Source: JAICMB01 sp963838885 (GTDB lineage Bacteria; Acidobacteriota; Terriglobia; Bryobacterales; Bryobacteraceae). From it: a stretch of 64,000 bases of DNA. Positions 28,583 through 37,579 of this stretch are shown one piece after another. The notes below the pieces were generated by a model that was not told where the DNA came from, ran no database searches, and worked only from the letters and a program-made list of their open reading frames with translations. Location: contig CAWITB010000007.1 of NCBI GenBank assembly GCA_963838885.1, positions 29,062-93,061 of the forward strand, written 5' to 3'. A program made the translations under genes and the position numbers. Position 1 is the first letter of the stretch, and each line of letters starts with the position of its first letter.

Positions 28583-30291
28583 ATGCACTGGAGCAAACTC
28601 TTTATCCCACGCTGCGCGAAGACCCCGCCGAAGCCGAAGTGATCAGCCATCGCCTTCTGCTGCGCGCCGGATATATCCGGCAACTCGCGGCGGGGATCTA
28701 CAGCTATCTTTTTCTGGCGCAGCGCTCGCTTCTTAAAATCGCGAATATCGTGCGCGAAGAGATGGATGCGATCGGCGCCCAGGAAATGCTTCTGCCGGCG
28801 CTGCACCCCGCCGAGCTTTGGCGGGAATCGGGCCGCTGGGACGTCATGGGCGATAATCTGTTCCGTCTCAAGGACCGCTACGGCCGGCCCATGTGCCTTG
28901 GAATGACAGAAGAAGAAGTGATGACGTCGATCGCGCGCGGCGAAATGCGCAGCTACAAGCAGCTTCCGCAGATCTGGTATCAGATCGCGCCCAAGTTTCG
29001 CGATGAGCCGCGCCCTAAATCCGGTCTCTTGCGCGTTAGGCAGTTTCTCATGAAGGATTCCTACTCCTTCGATCTGGCGCCTCCGGGCCTCGACAATTCC
29101 TACGACAAGCACTACGCCGCGTACTGCAAAATTTTCGACCGCTGCGGTCTGGAGTACGTGGTGGTCGAAGCTCACTCCGGAGCTATGGGCGGCAAACAGT
29201 CGCACGAGTTTATGGTTCCGTCCGATGCCGGTGAAGATCTCGTCGCCCAGTGCCCCAACTGCAAATACTCGGCGAACCTCGAAAAGGCGGTTTCGCGGCC
29301 CACGCCGCCTCAACAAGCCGATGAAGAGGGCGACTACGCGCCCGAGGAGTTCCATACTCCCGGCCGGAAAACCATCGCCGAGGTTGCGGAGTTCACGAAG
29401 CTCCCCGAAACCTCGCAGATCAAGAGCCTGGTCATGGCCGCTAATGGCGAACCCGTTCTTATCCTGCTTCGGGGCGATCACCAGCTCAGCGAAACGAAGC
29501 TCCAGGCCGAGCTCGGAGCTCCCGATATCCGGCCCGCTCATCCGGAAGAGATCCGCGAATGGTTCGGCGCCGAAGCGGGATCTCTCGGGCCGATCGGCGT
29601 GCGGAACATGCGCGTGCTTGCGGATGAGGCGTTGCGGGGCCGCCGCAACATGATCGCAGGAGCGAACAAGAACGATTATCATTTGCGCAATGTTACTCCC
29701 GATAAGGATTTCACGCCTGAATTTTTGGATTTGCGCCAGGCCGCGGCGGGGGATCCGTGCTCCAACTGCGGCGCTCCGCTCGAGCTGATCAAGTGCGTGG
29801 AGATCGGCCATATTTTCAAGCTCGGGTACAAGTATTCGGAATCGATGGGGCTGCGCGTTCTTAACGAAGAGGGCCAGGAAGTCGCCGTCATTATGGGTTC
29901 CTATGGTATTGGAATCGAGCGCATTTTGAGCGCCGCGATCGAACTATATAACGATAAGGACGGCATGGCTCTGCCGCCAACTATTGCTCCGTTCGCCGTG
30001 GTCGTCACTCCGGTCAACTACGCCGACAGACAACAGCGCGGCGCCGCCGAAGAAATCTACGATGCCTGCCGCGACCTCGGCCTGGATGCCTTGATCGACG
30101 ATCGCGACGAGCGTCCCGGCGTGAAGTTCAAAGACGCCGACCTGATCGGGATTCCGTATCGCATCACCGTCGGAAAAAAACTCGCGCAGGGCATCGTCGA
30201 GGTAGTAGAACGCCGCACGCGCGGACCCGCGGATATTGCGGCGGGCGAGGCCGCAAACTATATCCGCGACCGCCTGGATAACATGCGATGA
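28583..30291 (+). CDS. proS: Prolyl-tRNA synthetase, bacterial type with editing domain; frame break at the start
   Basis: Class II synthetase charging tRNA-Pro. ATG 28583 gives MHWSKLFIP, the family start, but the rest (TLREDPAEAEVISHRLLLRA) is in another frame; one base is missing in CCCA at 28606-28609. Without correction the only open start is GTG 28639, giving 550 residues and losing about 18. Later parts are intact: motif 2 KFRDEPRPKSGLLRVRQF, the YbaK-type insertion that deacylates Ala-tRNA-Pro (about residues 230-370), motif 3 GIGIERILSAAIEL and the anticodon domain. Overlaps the next gene by 4 nt. The gene is usually essential, so a sequencing error is likely. Confidence 0.92.
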
Positions 30292-31397
30292 GCGTCGACT
30301 GGGACGCCGTGCGGGCGCAATTTCCAGCACTTGCCAACTGGACGCACCTCAACACCGCGACCTTCGGTCAATTGCCGCGCTGCGTGACGGAGCGCGTCGC
30401 GCGCCACTTCGCCCATCGCGACGAACTCGCCTGCTCGGATTTCTTGGACTGGTTCGACGACTTGGATCGCATTCGAGGCCGCGCCGCGCAGCTCATTCAC
30501 TGCCAGGCGGCGGACGTCGCCTTCATCCAAAATGCCTCCTCCGCGCTGGCCTTAATCATTGGCGGCATGGAATGGCAGGCGGGCGATCGCATCGTCACGC
30601 TGGAGAATGAATTCCCGAACAACCTCTACGCTCCCGGCGCGCTCGAACGCCGCGGCGTGGAACTCGTCGAAACTCCCTGGGATAACTTCTACGACTGCAT
30701 TGACGAGCGAACGCGACTGGTCATCCTGAGTTCGGCGAATTACTCGACCGGCTTTGTTCCGCCGCTCGGGGAAATAGCGGCCTTCCTGCGCCAACGCGGT
30801 TCGTTGTTCTTCGTCGACGGCACGCAATCCGTCGGGGCCCTTCAGTTCGATGTCCAGCATGTACGGCCGGACATCCTCGCCATCCATGGTTACAAGTGGC
30901 TCAATTCGCCTCTTGGAGCGGGATTTATGTATGTGGCGCCGGAGTTGCGGAAACGGCTCGATCCCGTGGTGGTCGGTTGGCGTAGCCATCGCGACTGGCG
31001 CAACGTCGATAACCTGCATCGCGGCCGCCCCGAGTTTTCCGAAAACGCCGAAAAATACGAGGGCGGATCCGTCCCGATCGCCCTCTTGTACGCAATGGAG
31101 GCCTCCCTCGAGATGCTGCTCCAGATCGGCCCGCAGGCAATTGAGCGCCGTGTGCTCGAACTCGGCGCCGAGGTACGAGCCATTGCGCGGCGCCTCGGAG
31201 GCGAGCCGGTTTCGGAAAACTCCCCCATTGTCACCGTGCGCTTCGACGGCGTCGATCCATCCTCGCTCGCGAGATCGCTGAAGGAAAAACGAGTTCTCGT
31301 GGCGGCGCGGCACGGTCTGCTCCGCATTTCACCGCATTTTTACAACAACGAATCGGATTTGGAACGATTCGAGTCCGCGCTGCGAAGTTTGCTGTAG
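30288..31397 (+). CDS. Class V aminotransferase, cysteine-desulfurase-like
   Basis: 369 residues. PLP-dependent fold: LNTATFGQLPRCV near the start, FIQNASSALALIIGG (cofactor phosphate loop), VDGTQSVGALQFD (Asp for the pyridine N), and HGYKWLNSPLGAGF with the Schiff-base lysine. The C-terminal small domain ends RISPHFYNNESDLERF. The active-site cysteine loop of true NifS/IscS enzymes is not obvious, so it may be a SufS-like, kynureninase-like or isopenicillin-N-epimerase-like member. Substrate unknown. Starts within the proS stop. Confidence 0.85.
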   Translation: MSVDWDAVRAQFPALANWTHLNTATFGQLPRCVTERVARHFAHRDELACSDFLDWFDDLDRIRGRAAQLIHCQAADVAFIQNASSALALIIGGMEWQAGDRIVTLENEFPNNLYAPGALERRGVELVETPWDNFYDCIDERTRLVILSSANYSTGFVPPLGEIAAFLRQRGSLFFVDGTQSVGALQFDVQHVRPDILAIHGYKWLNSPLGAGFMYVAPELRKRLDPVVVGWRSHRDWRNVDNLHRGRPEFSENAEKYEGGSVPIALLYAMEASLEMLLQIGPQAIERRVLELGAEVRAIARRLGGEPVSENSPIVTVRFDGVDPSSLARSLKEKRVLVAARHGLLRISPHFYNNESDLERFESALRSLL

Positions 31398-31406
31398 ATT
31401 CAAGTT

Positions 31407-32834
31407 ATGCCCAGCGGCACGCCGCTTTCCCGGATCGGCAACATAGTCATTGTGATGCTGGAGAATCGCTCCTTTGACCACATGCTCGGTTATCTTTACG
31501 CGGACCGAGGGAATGTGTCTCCTCTTGGACATCCCTACGACGGCCTGGCTGGAAGCGAAAGCAATCCCGATGGGAAGGGCGGAGTTGTGAAGGTGTTCCC
31601 TATTCAGAGCACGATGCCGAATCCGTATTTTTTCCCCGGAGCCAATCCTGGCGAAGGATACCTGAATACCAACTCGCAGTTATTCGGCCAGACCAACGCG
31701 CCGTCGCCGATTGTTCCCGCTAACAATCAAGGCTTCGTCGCAAATTTCGCATACACCCTAAGTTGGGAATCGAAAGAGGTGAATCAAGTACTGCCGGGGA
31801 CGACGCCGTCGCAGATCATGGGCATGTACACGCCGGCGTTGCTGCCGATTTTATCGAATCTTGCAAAAGGGTACGCCGTATGCGACCAATGGTATGCGTC
31901 GGCCCCCACTGAAACGCTTCCTAACCGCGCGTTTGTGCATATGGGAACTTCCCAGGGGCATCTCTCGGATTCCGCGGCCAAGGTATTTACCGCGCCGAGT
32001 ATCTTTGCCTCTCTCGACAAAATCGGCGTCAGTTGGAGCGTCTACGGTTACAACGCGCCGCCGCTCACGCGCGGCTCGGTGGCGGACATCGCGCAAGCAG
32101 CGGAAAGCCACTTTGGGCAGTTTGCCGATTTCCAAAAAGCGGTCACTTCCGGCAGTCTGGCCAGCTACGTATTCTTGGAGCCGCAATGGGGTTCGGCCGG
32201 AAACAGCCAGCATCCGAATTACGATGTCTCGGCCGGTGAGCGCTTTCTGCACGATATCTATTACACGTTGTACGGTTCGAAAATCTGGCCCGGAACGTTG
32301 CTGATCGTCACTTATGACGAGCACGGTGGATGCTACGATCACGTGCCCCCGCCGGAAAACGCTATCGCGCCCGACAACTCAACTGGTGAACACGGATTCG
32401 ACTTCAAGCGCTTCGGCGTGAGAGTGCCCACGGTCCTGGTGTCACCGCTTATTCCGGCCGGCACGGTGTATCGATCGCCGTTGGCTACGCCGCTCGACCA
32501 CACCTCGATTCTCGCGACCATTGAAAAACGATTTGGCCTAGCGCCGCTCACTGCGCGGGATGCGGCGGCAGCAGACGTGGGAGCCGCGCTTACGCAAGCA
32601 AAGGCGCGAACAGACGATCCTTTGGCCGGGGTGGCGCCGCCGGTCAGCAAATCGGCGCCGGCGCTGCCGGCTGGTCCGGACCATCTGGAAATGACGCTTG
32701 CCGAAGCTGCGGCCAGGCTGCCTTTGCCGGAGCAGGTAGGAAACCGGCATTTTGTGCCCCATTTTGCGACCGGCAACGCCGCTATGGATTACGTGCGGAA
32801 TCGTTATAGCGAGTACGCGAAATCCCGGCAGTAG
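31407..32834 (+). CDS. Phosphoesterase of the phospholipase C / acid phosphatase family
   Basis: 475 residues. Family signatures are IVIVMLENRSFDHMLGYL near residue 15, with metal and nucleophile region, and VTYDEHGGCYDHVPPP near residue 300, plus EHGFDFKRFGVRVPT and a His before a second metal site (TPLDHTSILATIEKRF). Such enzymes cleave phosphate esters of phospholipids or other substrates. Unlike most relatives there is no obvious signal peptide or twin-arginine motif; the protein starts almost at the catalytic core. The C-terminus overlaps the end of the convergent cytochrome gene. Confidence 0.85.
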   Translation: MPSGTPLSRIGNIVIVMLENRSFDHMLGYLYADRGNVSPLGHPYDGLAGSESNPDGKGGVVKVFPIQSTMPNPYFFPGANPGEGYLNTNSQLFGQTNAPSPIVPANNQGFVANFAYTLSWESKEVNQVLPGTTPSQIMGMYTPALLPILSNLAKGYAVCDQWYASAPTETLPNRAFVHMGTSQGHLSDSAAKVFTAPSIFASLDKIGVSWSVYGYNAPPLTRGSVADIAQAAESHFGQFADFQKAVTSGSLASYVFLEPQWGSAGNSQHPNYDVSAGERFLHDIYYTLYGSKIWPGTLLIVTYDEHGGCYDHVPPPENAIAPDNSTGEHGFDFKRFGVRVPTVLVSPLIPAGTVYRSPLATPLDHTSILATIEKRFGLAPLTARDAAAADVGAALTQAKARTDDPLAGVAPPVSKSAPALPAGPDHLEMTLAEAAARLPLPEQVGNRHFVPHFATGNAAMDYVRNRYSEYAKSRQ

Positions 32835-33199
32835 TCGCGGCCCGCAGCTTCGTTCCCCACGCAGCGCCCCGCTTGATCCAATCCGTGAGGATCGCGATAT
32901 CTCGCGAGGAAAGCTTCTGGCCCGGCGGCATTTGCACTTCGCCATTGTGGCGGATCGCTCGAACGAGAGCGCTCTCTTCGGGCTTGCCTGGGACCACCGC
33001 CGGGCCGCCGCTCTTACGATCTTTCAGCAGCGTGGCGCGATCTTCAAACGAGATATCTCCATCGTCTAGTTCGTGATTATGGCAACCGAGGCAATGTTTC
33101 ATTAGGATCGGCGCAACCCGGTCGTCGAAAAAGCGCGCTCCCTCTTCGGACGGCTCCGCCGCGCGCCACTGCGACCAGGCAGAGGAGCACCGCGATCAC
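32782..33199 (-). pseudogene. Small monoheme cytochrome c, frame broken
   Basis: From GTG 33199, which overlaps the stop of the upstream beta-propeller gene, the frame encodes a signal peptide VIAVLLCLVAVAR. The mature part lies in another frame: AEPSEEGARFFDDRVAPILM, then heme site CLGCHN, then GPAVVPGKPEESALVRAIRH and MPPGQKLSSRDIAILTDWIK. One extra G in the GCGCGCGG run near 33160 accounts for the shift; total length is 3n+1. Read as is, translation from the internal ATG 33102 would give 106 residues with no export signal and a non-functional heme site. It overlaps the phosphoesterase 3' end by 53 nt. Confidence 0.7.
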
Positions 33200-34302
33200 T
33201 TCAGCTTCATTCCAATGCCGAACTGATTTCCGGCGCGGACCACTCTTTGGTCGGCAATTTCGAGATCCAGCAGTTTCTCGCTCTGCACCCGATGCCCTTT
33301 TTCATCCCGCAGCGCGGCAACAATCTTCTTCGTCGCGACATCGATGATATCGCCAGTCGAAGCGTAGGCCATGCGGCCATCCATGCTGAAACTGATCCAG
33401 CCCGGGAAATCGCTCAGCTTGATCGTTATGCCCTGCTTCGGCGGCATCACGGTCGCATCGAAAACATGAACGGCGTTGTTGGCCCCATCCACGACCCACA
33501 GTTCCTTCTCATCGGGAGTCAAGGCGATTCCGTGACTCGGACAGGAATGGCGCTGCACGGGACCTTGCTTATAGCCCTGTACTTCCACTCGATACAGCTT
33601 CTTGCCGCTTTGGAGATCGCCGACCTCGAATCCCAGCAGCTCGTTCACGTTTAGGAATACCAGCGTGTTGCTTCCGTTCACCGTGAACGGTCGAATTCCA
33701 GCCGCAAACGGCCCCACCGTGCCCATGATCGTATTCGTCTTAGGGTCCGCGATGCGGAGCAGCGGGGACTTCAAGCCCGCGAGATAAACGCGCGATCCAT
33801 CGGGCGCCCAGATCGTATTGTGCGATCCGGATTTGGTTTCAACGGTGGCGATCACGTCGCCCGTATCCGCATTCACGACGTGCCACGCGGGACCTTCCAG
33901 TTGTGGGACGTACATCGTTTTGCCATCGGGAGAAATGGCCATGCGGTCGCAGCCACCTTCGTACGCTTTCTCCCACAATTTCCGCCCCGTGACGATGTCG
34001 AGCGCCATCATGCGGTTGATGTTCGAGACATACATTTTGCCGGTTGCGGCGCTGGCGGCGAAGCCTTTGACGTTTTCGACCTTTTGCCCGGACGCATACT
34101 CCCACGTTTGAAAACGCTTCACCAACTTATAGCCGTTGTCGATATCGAAGACCAGGATTCCAACGCCGCCCCATTGGGTATAGTTGCGAATCCCCGGACT
34201 AGCGAGGTAGAGAAGATGTTTCGGTTTGACCGTTTGAGCGGACAAAATGGCAAGCGCGAATAGGCACGCGACGATGAACCGTGCAAGACGTTGAGCGAAC
34301 AT
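33196..34302 (-). CDS. Secreted YncE-like beta-propeller protein
   Basis: 368 residues. A signal peptide (FIVACLFALAILSAQ) is followed by seven-bladed-type repeats of the YncE/NHL kind, for example MYVSNINRMMALDIVTGRK, MAISPDGKTMYVPQLEG, NTIWAPDGSRVYLAGL and GIALTPDEKELWVVDGANN. No catalytic signature or cofactor motif. Such proteins are periplasmic or extracellular and often unassigned. It is followed directly by the cytochrome c gene (GTG overlapping its stop), so the pair may be an electron-transfer or binding unit. It starts only 17 nt from the divergent deaminase. Confidence 0.8.
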   Translation of the reverse strand: MFAQRLARFIVACLFALAILSAQTVKPKHLLYLASPGIRNYTQWGGVGILVFDIDNGYKLVKRFQTWEYASGQKVENVKGFAASAATGKMYVSNINRMMALDIVTGRKLWEKAYEGGCDRMAISPDGKTMYVPQLEGPAWHVVNADTGDVIATVETKSGSHNTIWAPDGSRVYLAGLKSPLLRIADPKTNTIMGTVGPFAAGIRPFTVNGSNTLVFLNVNELLGFEVGDLQSGKKLYRVEVQGYKQGPVQRHSCPSHGIALTPDEKELWVVDGANNAVHVFDATVMPPKQGITIKLSDFPGWISFSMDGRMAYASTGDIIDVATKKIVAALRDEKGHRVQSEKLLDLEIADQRVVRAGNQFGIGMKLK

Positions 34303-34319
34303 GGGGAGGACGAGACACT

Positions 34320-34763
34320 ATGATACACGATCACTTCTTAAGAGCGGCGCTCGAACAGGCGCGCAAGAGTCTTGCCGAAGGCGGTATACCCGTCGGCGCC
34401 GTCCTGGTCCACGAGGGCAAGATCGTCGCCGAGGGTCACAATTGCCGTGTCCAGACCGGCAGCCCCATCGATCATGGAGAAATGAATTGCCTGCGCAACG
34501 CGGGCCGATTGCCGGCCAAGATTTATCGGGAATGCACCATGTATTCGACGCTCTCGCCCTGTCCGATGTGCAGCGGCGCAATCATACTGTACAAGATTCC
34601 AAACGTCGTCGTGGGTGAGAACAAAAACTTCTTAGGGCCGGAGAATTATCTGCGCGGCAATGGCATTGGCGTGGAAGTCGTTCAAGACGACGAATGTATT
34701 CAGCTCATGGCCGAGTTCATCAAAAATCGGCCCGATCTCTGGAACGAAGACATAGGCCTATGA
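34320..34763 (+). CDS. Cytosine deaminase, yeast Fcy1-like
   Basis: 147 residues from ATG 34320 behind GGGGAGGA (34303-34310). Zinc ligands and acid are in HGEMNCL (H52, E54) and SPCPMC (C81, C84), the cytidine-deaminase-fold pattern. The C-terminal half, IILYKIPNVVVGENKNFLGP to DDECIQLMAEFIKNRPDLWN and EDIG, follows the yeast cytosine deaminase rather than bacterial CodA (a TIM barrel) or tRNA adenosine deaminase. Likely role is pyrimidine salvage, cytosine to uracil. Assignment by sequence pattern only. Confidence 0.8.
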   Translation: MIHDHFLRAALEQARKSLAEGGIPVGAVLVHEGKIVAEGHNCRVQTGSPIDHGEMNCLRNAGRLPAKIYRECTMYSTLSPCPMCSGAIILYKIPNVVVGENKNFLGPENYLRGNGIGVEVVQDDECIQLMAEFIKNRPDLWNEDIGL

Positions 34764-34775
34764 GTCCAAACCCGC

Positions 34776-35804
34776 TTACTTCCCGACCGCAAGGATTGAA
34801 AAGGAATCCGGCTCCATCGGTCCGCGGCGCGCTCGTCCTCCCGCTGGAGGAGGGGACGGCGGCAGCCCAAATTTGGCGGCGATCAGCAGGATTCGGTTTG
34901 TTTTCTTGTCGAGGGTTAGAGTTTTTGCGCTGGGCATGGTTTGCACGGTCTGTTCCACCGCGAAACTTGTGGGACTGTTCTCTTTTACGACGGTGAGGGT
35001 ACCGTCTCCCTGCGAGCTGAACGCCTCCATGGTGTTCGGATTAAACACGGCGCCATCCGTGCCCATGCCGATCGGCGCCGTCGTGATGATGTTCCCGTCA
35101 GCGGCGTTGAGGATGACCATCGTCTGCGGGTTGCGGCAAGCGGCGAACAGAATCTGATTCTTCACGTCCATGGCAAGTCCGGCGCACCCGCCGCCCTTCC
35201 CGGCCAGATCGTAGCGGCCGGTTACAGCCATCGTCTTGGCATCCACGACGGCGATCTTGTCCTTGTCTTCGAGATCGACGTACAGACGGCCCTTGCCATC
35301 GGTAACGGCCTGCTCCGGCGCGCCGCCGAGGTCGATTGTTCCTACAACGGAGCCGTCAGCCGCGTCGATCACCGTTGCGTTCGGCGCGCGATGACTGAAC
35401 ACGTATACGCGGTCGTTAAACGAGTCGTACAGAATGCCGTCGGGGCCGCCTTCTACATCAATGGTCTTGATTGGCGCAAGAGTTTTCGCATCCCACATCG
35501 CGACCGGTTTACTGCTGGCGAAACCGTGATTCGATTTGGTGGACACCGCCACGCCGTGCCCGCTCGTGTTGGGGATCTCTCCAGCGGGCTCCAGCGTGTC
35601 GAGATTGAACACCGTGATCCGCCCCGGATTACCCATACGGGGAACATACAGCCGCCGCCCGGCCTCGTCCGCATACACGTAGTCGAACCCGCCGGCCCCG
35701 CCCACCTTGGCGGTCTTCAGAACCTTGTACGGTCCCGCGCCGTCTTGAGCCGACCCGATCATACCGAAAAATATTATTGCAGCGCTCAACCCAAATGTAC
35801 GCAT
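34776..35804 (-). CDS. Secreted YncE-family beta-propeller protein
   Basis: 342 residues with a signal peptide (MRTFGLSAAIIFFGMIGSAQ). Repeats such as RRLYVPRMGNPGRITVFNL, DGILYDSFNDRVYVFSH and MVILNAADGNIITTAPIG form blades. A Pro- and Arg-rich insert (LPPSPPPAGGRARRGPMEP) near the end is unusual. No catalytic motif. Convergent with the deaminase gene, with 12 nt between stops. It differs clearly from the propeller at 33196. Confidence 0.8.
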   Translation of the reverse strand: MRTFGLSAAIIFFGMIGSAQDGAGPYKVLKTAKVGGAGGFDYVYADEAGRRLYVPRMGNPGRITVFNLDTLEPAGEIPNTSGHGVAVSTKSNHGFASSKPVAMWDAKTLAPIKTIDVEGGPDGILYDSFNDRVYVFSHRAPNATVIDAADGSVVGTIDLGGAPEQAVTDGKGRLYVDLEDKDKIAVVDAKTMAVTGRYDLAGKGGGCAGLAMDVKNQILFAACRNPQTMVILNAADGNIITTAPIGMGTDGAVFNPNTMEAFSSQGDGTLTVVKENSPTSFAVEQTVQTMPSAKTLTLDKKTNRILLIAAKFGLPPSPPPAGGRARRGPMEPDSFSILAVGK

Positions 35805-35877
35805 CGAGTATCTCCTCGTCAGTATACATCGCCGGTTTCCCGCTCAACTGGATATAGTAGTGAACGTCGGGTTTTTT

Positions 35878-37038
35878 ATGGCACAAGCGATTTCGGAACC
35901 GCTGGCTCGAACGCCTCCAGGGAAACCCGCCGCGGCGCCGCGCCTCATTTCGCTCGACGCATTTCGCGGCGCGACCATGGCGTTGATGGTGCTGGTCAAC
36001 ACGCCCGGCGACTCCAGCCACGTTTACGCCCCGCTGCAACATTCCGAATGGAATGGCTGGACCCCCACGGACGTAGTCTTCCCGTCATTCTTGTGGATTA
36101 TCGGCGTCGCCATGACGCTCTCGCTCAGCCGGCGCATGGCGGCGGGAGCTTCGCGCGCGCGGTTGTTCGCACAGGTGTTTCGCCGCGCCGTCATCCTTTA
36201 CGCGCTGGGTCTGATCGTCTATGCCTATCCGGGATTTAACCTCCACACGCAGCGTCTCATGGGCGTTCTGCAGCGCATCGCAATCTGTTATCTCGTCGCG
36301 GCGGCGATTTACCTGACGACGCGTTTGCGAGGGCAAATCCTGTGGATCATAGGGTTGCTCACAGGCTACTGGCTCTTAATGGCGCTCGTGCCGGTGCCTG
36401 GTTATGGCGCCGGGCGGTTGGACGTAGAGGGCAACTTCGCGCATTATGTGGATCGCATCGTGCTCGGATCGCACAACTACAGGTGGACCGTGACGTGGGA
36501 CCCCGAGGGCATCGTGAGCACGCTGCCGGCGATCGCAACGGCGTTGTTCGGCATCATGGCGGGCCACATTTTGAGCCTTCGGAAATCGCTCGCCGAGCGC
36601 ACCACGTGGCTCTTTATCGTGGGCAATCTGCTCATCGCCGCCGGCTTGATCTGCAATGTGTGGCTGCCCATAAACAAAAAGCTGTGGACGGATTCATTCT
36701 CTCTGTTCATGGCCGGACTCGATTTCGTGATCTTCGCAATGCTGCTGTGGTGCGTCGACGGAATCGGCTGGAAACGCTTTACGAGACCTCTGGCGATTCT
36801 GGGCATGAACGCGATTACGGTGTACATGGCGTCGGAGCTTCTCGACGAAGTGTTCGGCGCGATCCAGTGGCAGTCAGGCGGCGCAAAGGTTACGTTGCAC
36901 GGTTGGCTCTACGGCCACCTTTTCGCCCCGCTCGCTTCTCCGATTAATGCTTCGCTGCTGTATGCGATCGCCTATGTGCTGCTGATGTATGTCATCGCGT
37001 ACGCGTTGTACCGCCGCGGTTGGTTCTTGCGCGTGTAG
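35878..37038 (+). CDS. Membrane acyltransferase-like protein (NagX / DUF5009 type)
   Basis: 386 residues if ATG 35878 is used; a GTG at 35860 is an alternative and neither has a strong ribosome site. Ten or so membrane segments. The family start is LISLDAFRGATMALMVLVN, then HSEWNGWTPTDVVFPSFLWI, which matches the heparan-glucosaminide N-acetyltransferase/YeiB group, with the conserved His and Asp expected in acyl transfer across the membrane. It probably acetylates a cell-envelope or degraded sugar. Substrate unknown. Confidence 0.8.
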   Translation: MAQAISEPLARTPPGKPAAAPRLISLDAFRGATMALMVLVNTPGDSSHVYAPLQHSEWNGWTPTDVVFPSFLWIIGVAMTLSLSRRMAAGASRARLFAQVFRRAVILYALGLIVYAYPGFNLHTQRLMGVLQRIAICYLVAAAIYLTTRLRGQILWIIGLLTGYWLLMALVPVPGYGAGRLDVEGNFAHYVDRIVLGSHNYRWTVTWDPEGIVSTLPAIATALFGIMAGHILSLRKSLAERTTWLFIVGNLLIAAGLICNVWLPINKKLWTDSFSLFMAGLDFVIFAMLLWCVDGIGWKRFTRPLAILGMNAITVYMASELLDEVFGAIQWQSGGAKVTLHGWLYGHLFAPLASPINASLLYAIAYVLLMYVIAYALYRRGWFLRV

Positions 37039-37056
37039 TTGCGACATCTTAGGGAT

Positions 37057-37566
37057 ATGCCCATTACAAAACTTCTGCGAAGCGCCCTCACCGCCGCAAC
37101 ACTCGTTGCCACGACGCTTTCCGGCGGACAGGCGCCGTCCTCCCCTGTTCCCGCCGTAGCGATAACCTCCTCGAATCTGCAGCGCATCGTGGTAGTCCGG
37201 CTCAAGAACGGAACCGATATGCTCGCAGGTCTCAAGGAGGCCGTCGCCCGCGAACACATTCAGAATGCCGTCATCCTAAGCGGATTCGGTTCCGTTACCA
37301 GCTACCACGTCCACGTAGTCGGCAACACCACTCTTCCGCCCAAGGATGTGTTTACCAAAGAGAATGGTCCCTTCGATCTGACCGGCGTCGCCGGGTTAGT
37401 GATGGGCGGCCGGGTCCACGCGCACATCACGCTCGCGAGCACGCAAAAAGTTGTCGCCGGCCATCTCGAATCCGGAACTTCCGTCTTCACGTTCGCCGCG
37501 ATCTCCCTCGCCGTTCTCAGCGACTCCGCCGATCTCTCCCGCACTGACCAGTGGCAATGGCATTGA
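37057..37566 (+). CDS. Secreted PPC-domain (DUF296) protein
   Basis: 169 residues from ATG 37057; a TTG at 37039 is possible. A signal peptide (LLRSALTAATLVATTLSGGQ) comes before a full PPC/DUF296 domain: LQRIVVVRLKNGTDMLAG, NAVILSGFGSVTSYHVHV, and the metal-type motif GRVHAHITLASTQKVVAGHL. PPC domains of this kind are usually cytosolic or plant nuclear and often trimeric, so the export signal is notable. Stops 13 nt before the convergent isomerase gene. Confidence 0.75.
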   Translation: MPITKLLRSALTAATLVATTLSGGQAPSSPVPAVAITSSNLQRIVVVRLKNGTDMLAGLKEAVAREHIQNAVILSGFGSVTSYHVHVVGNTTLPPKDVFTKENGPFDLTGVAGLVMGGRVHAHITLASTQKVVAGHLESGTSVFTFAAISLAVLSDSADLSRTDQWQWH

Positions 37567-37579
37567 CCTTGCTGCACGG

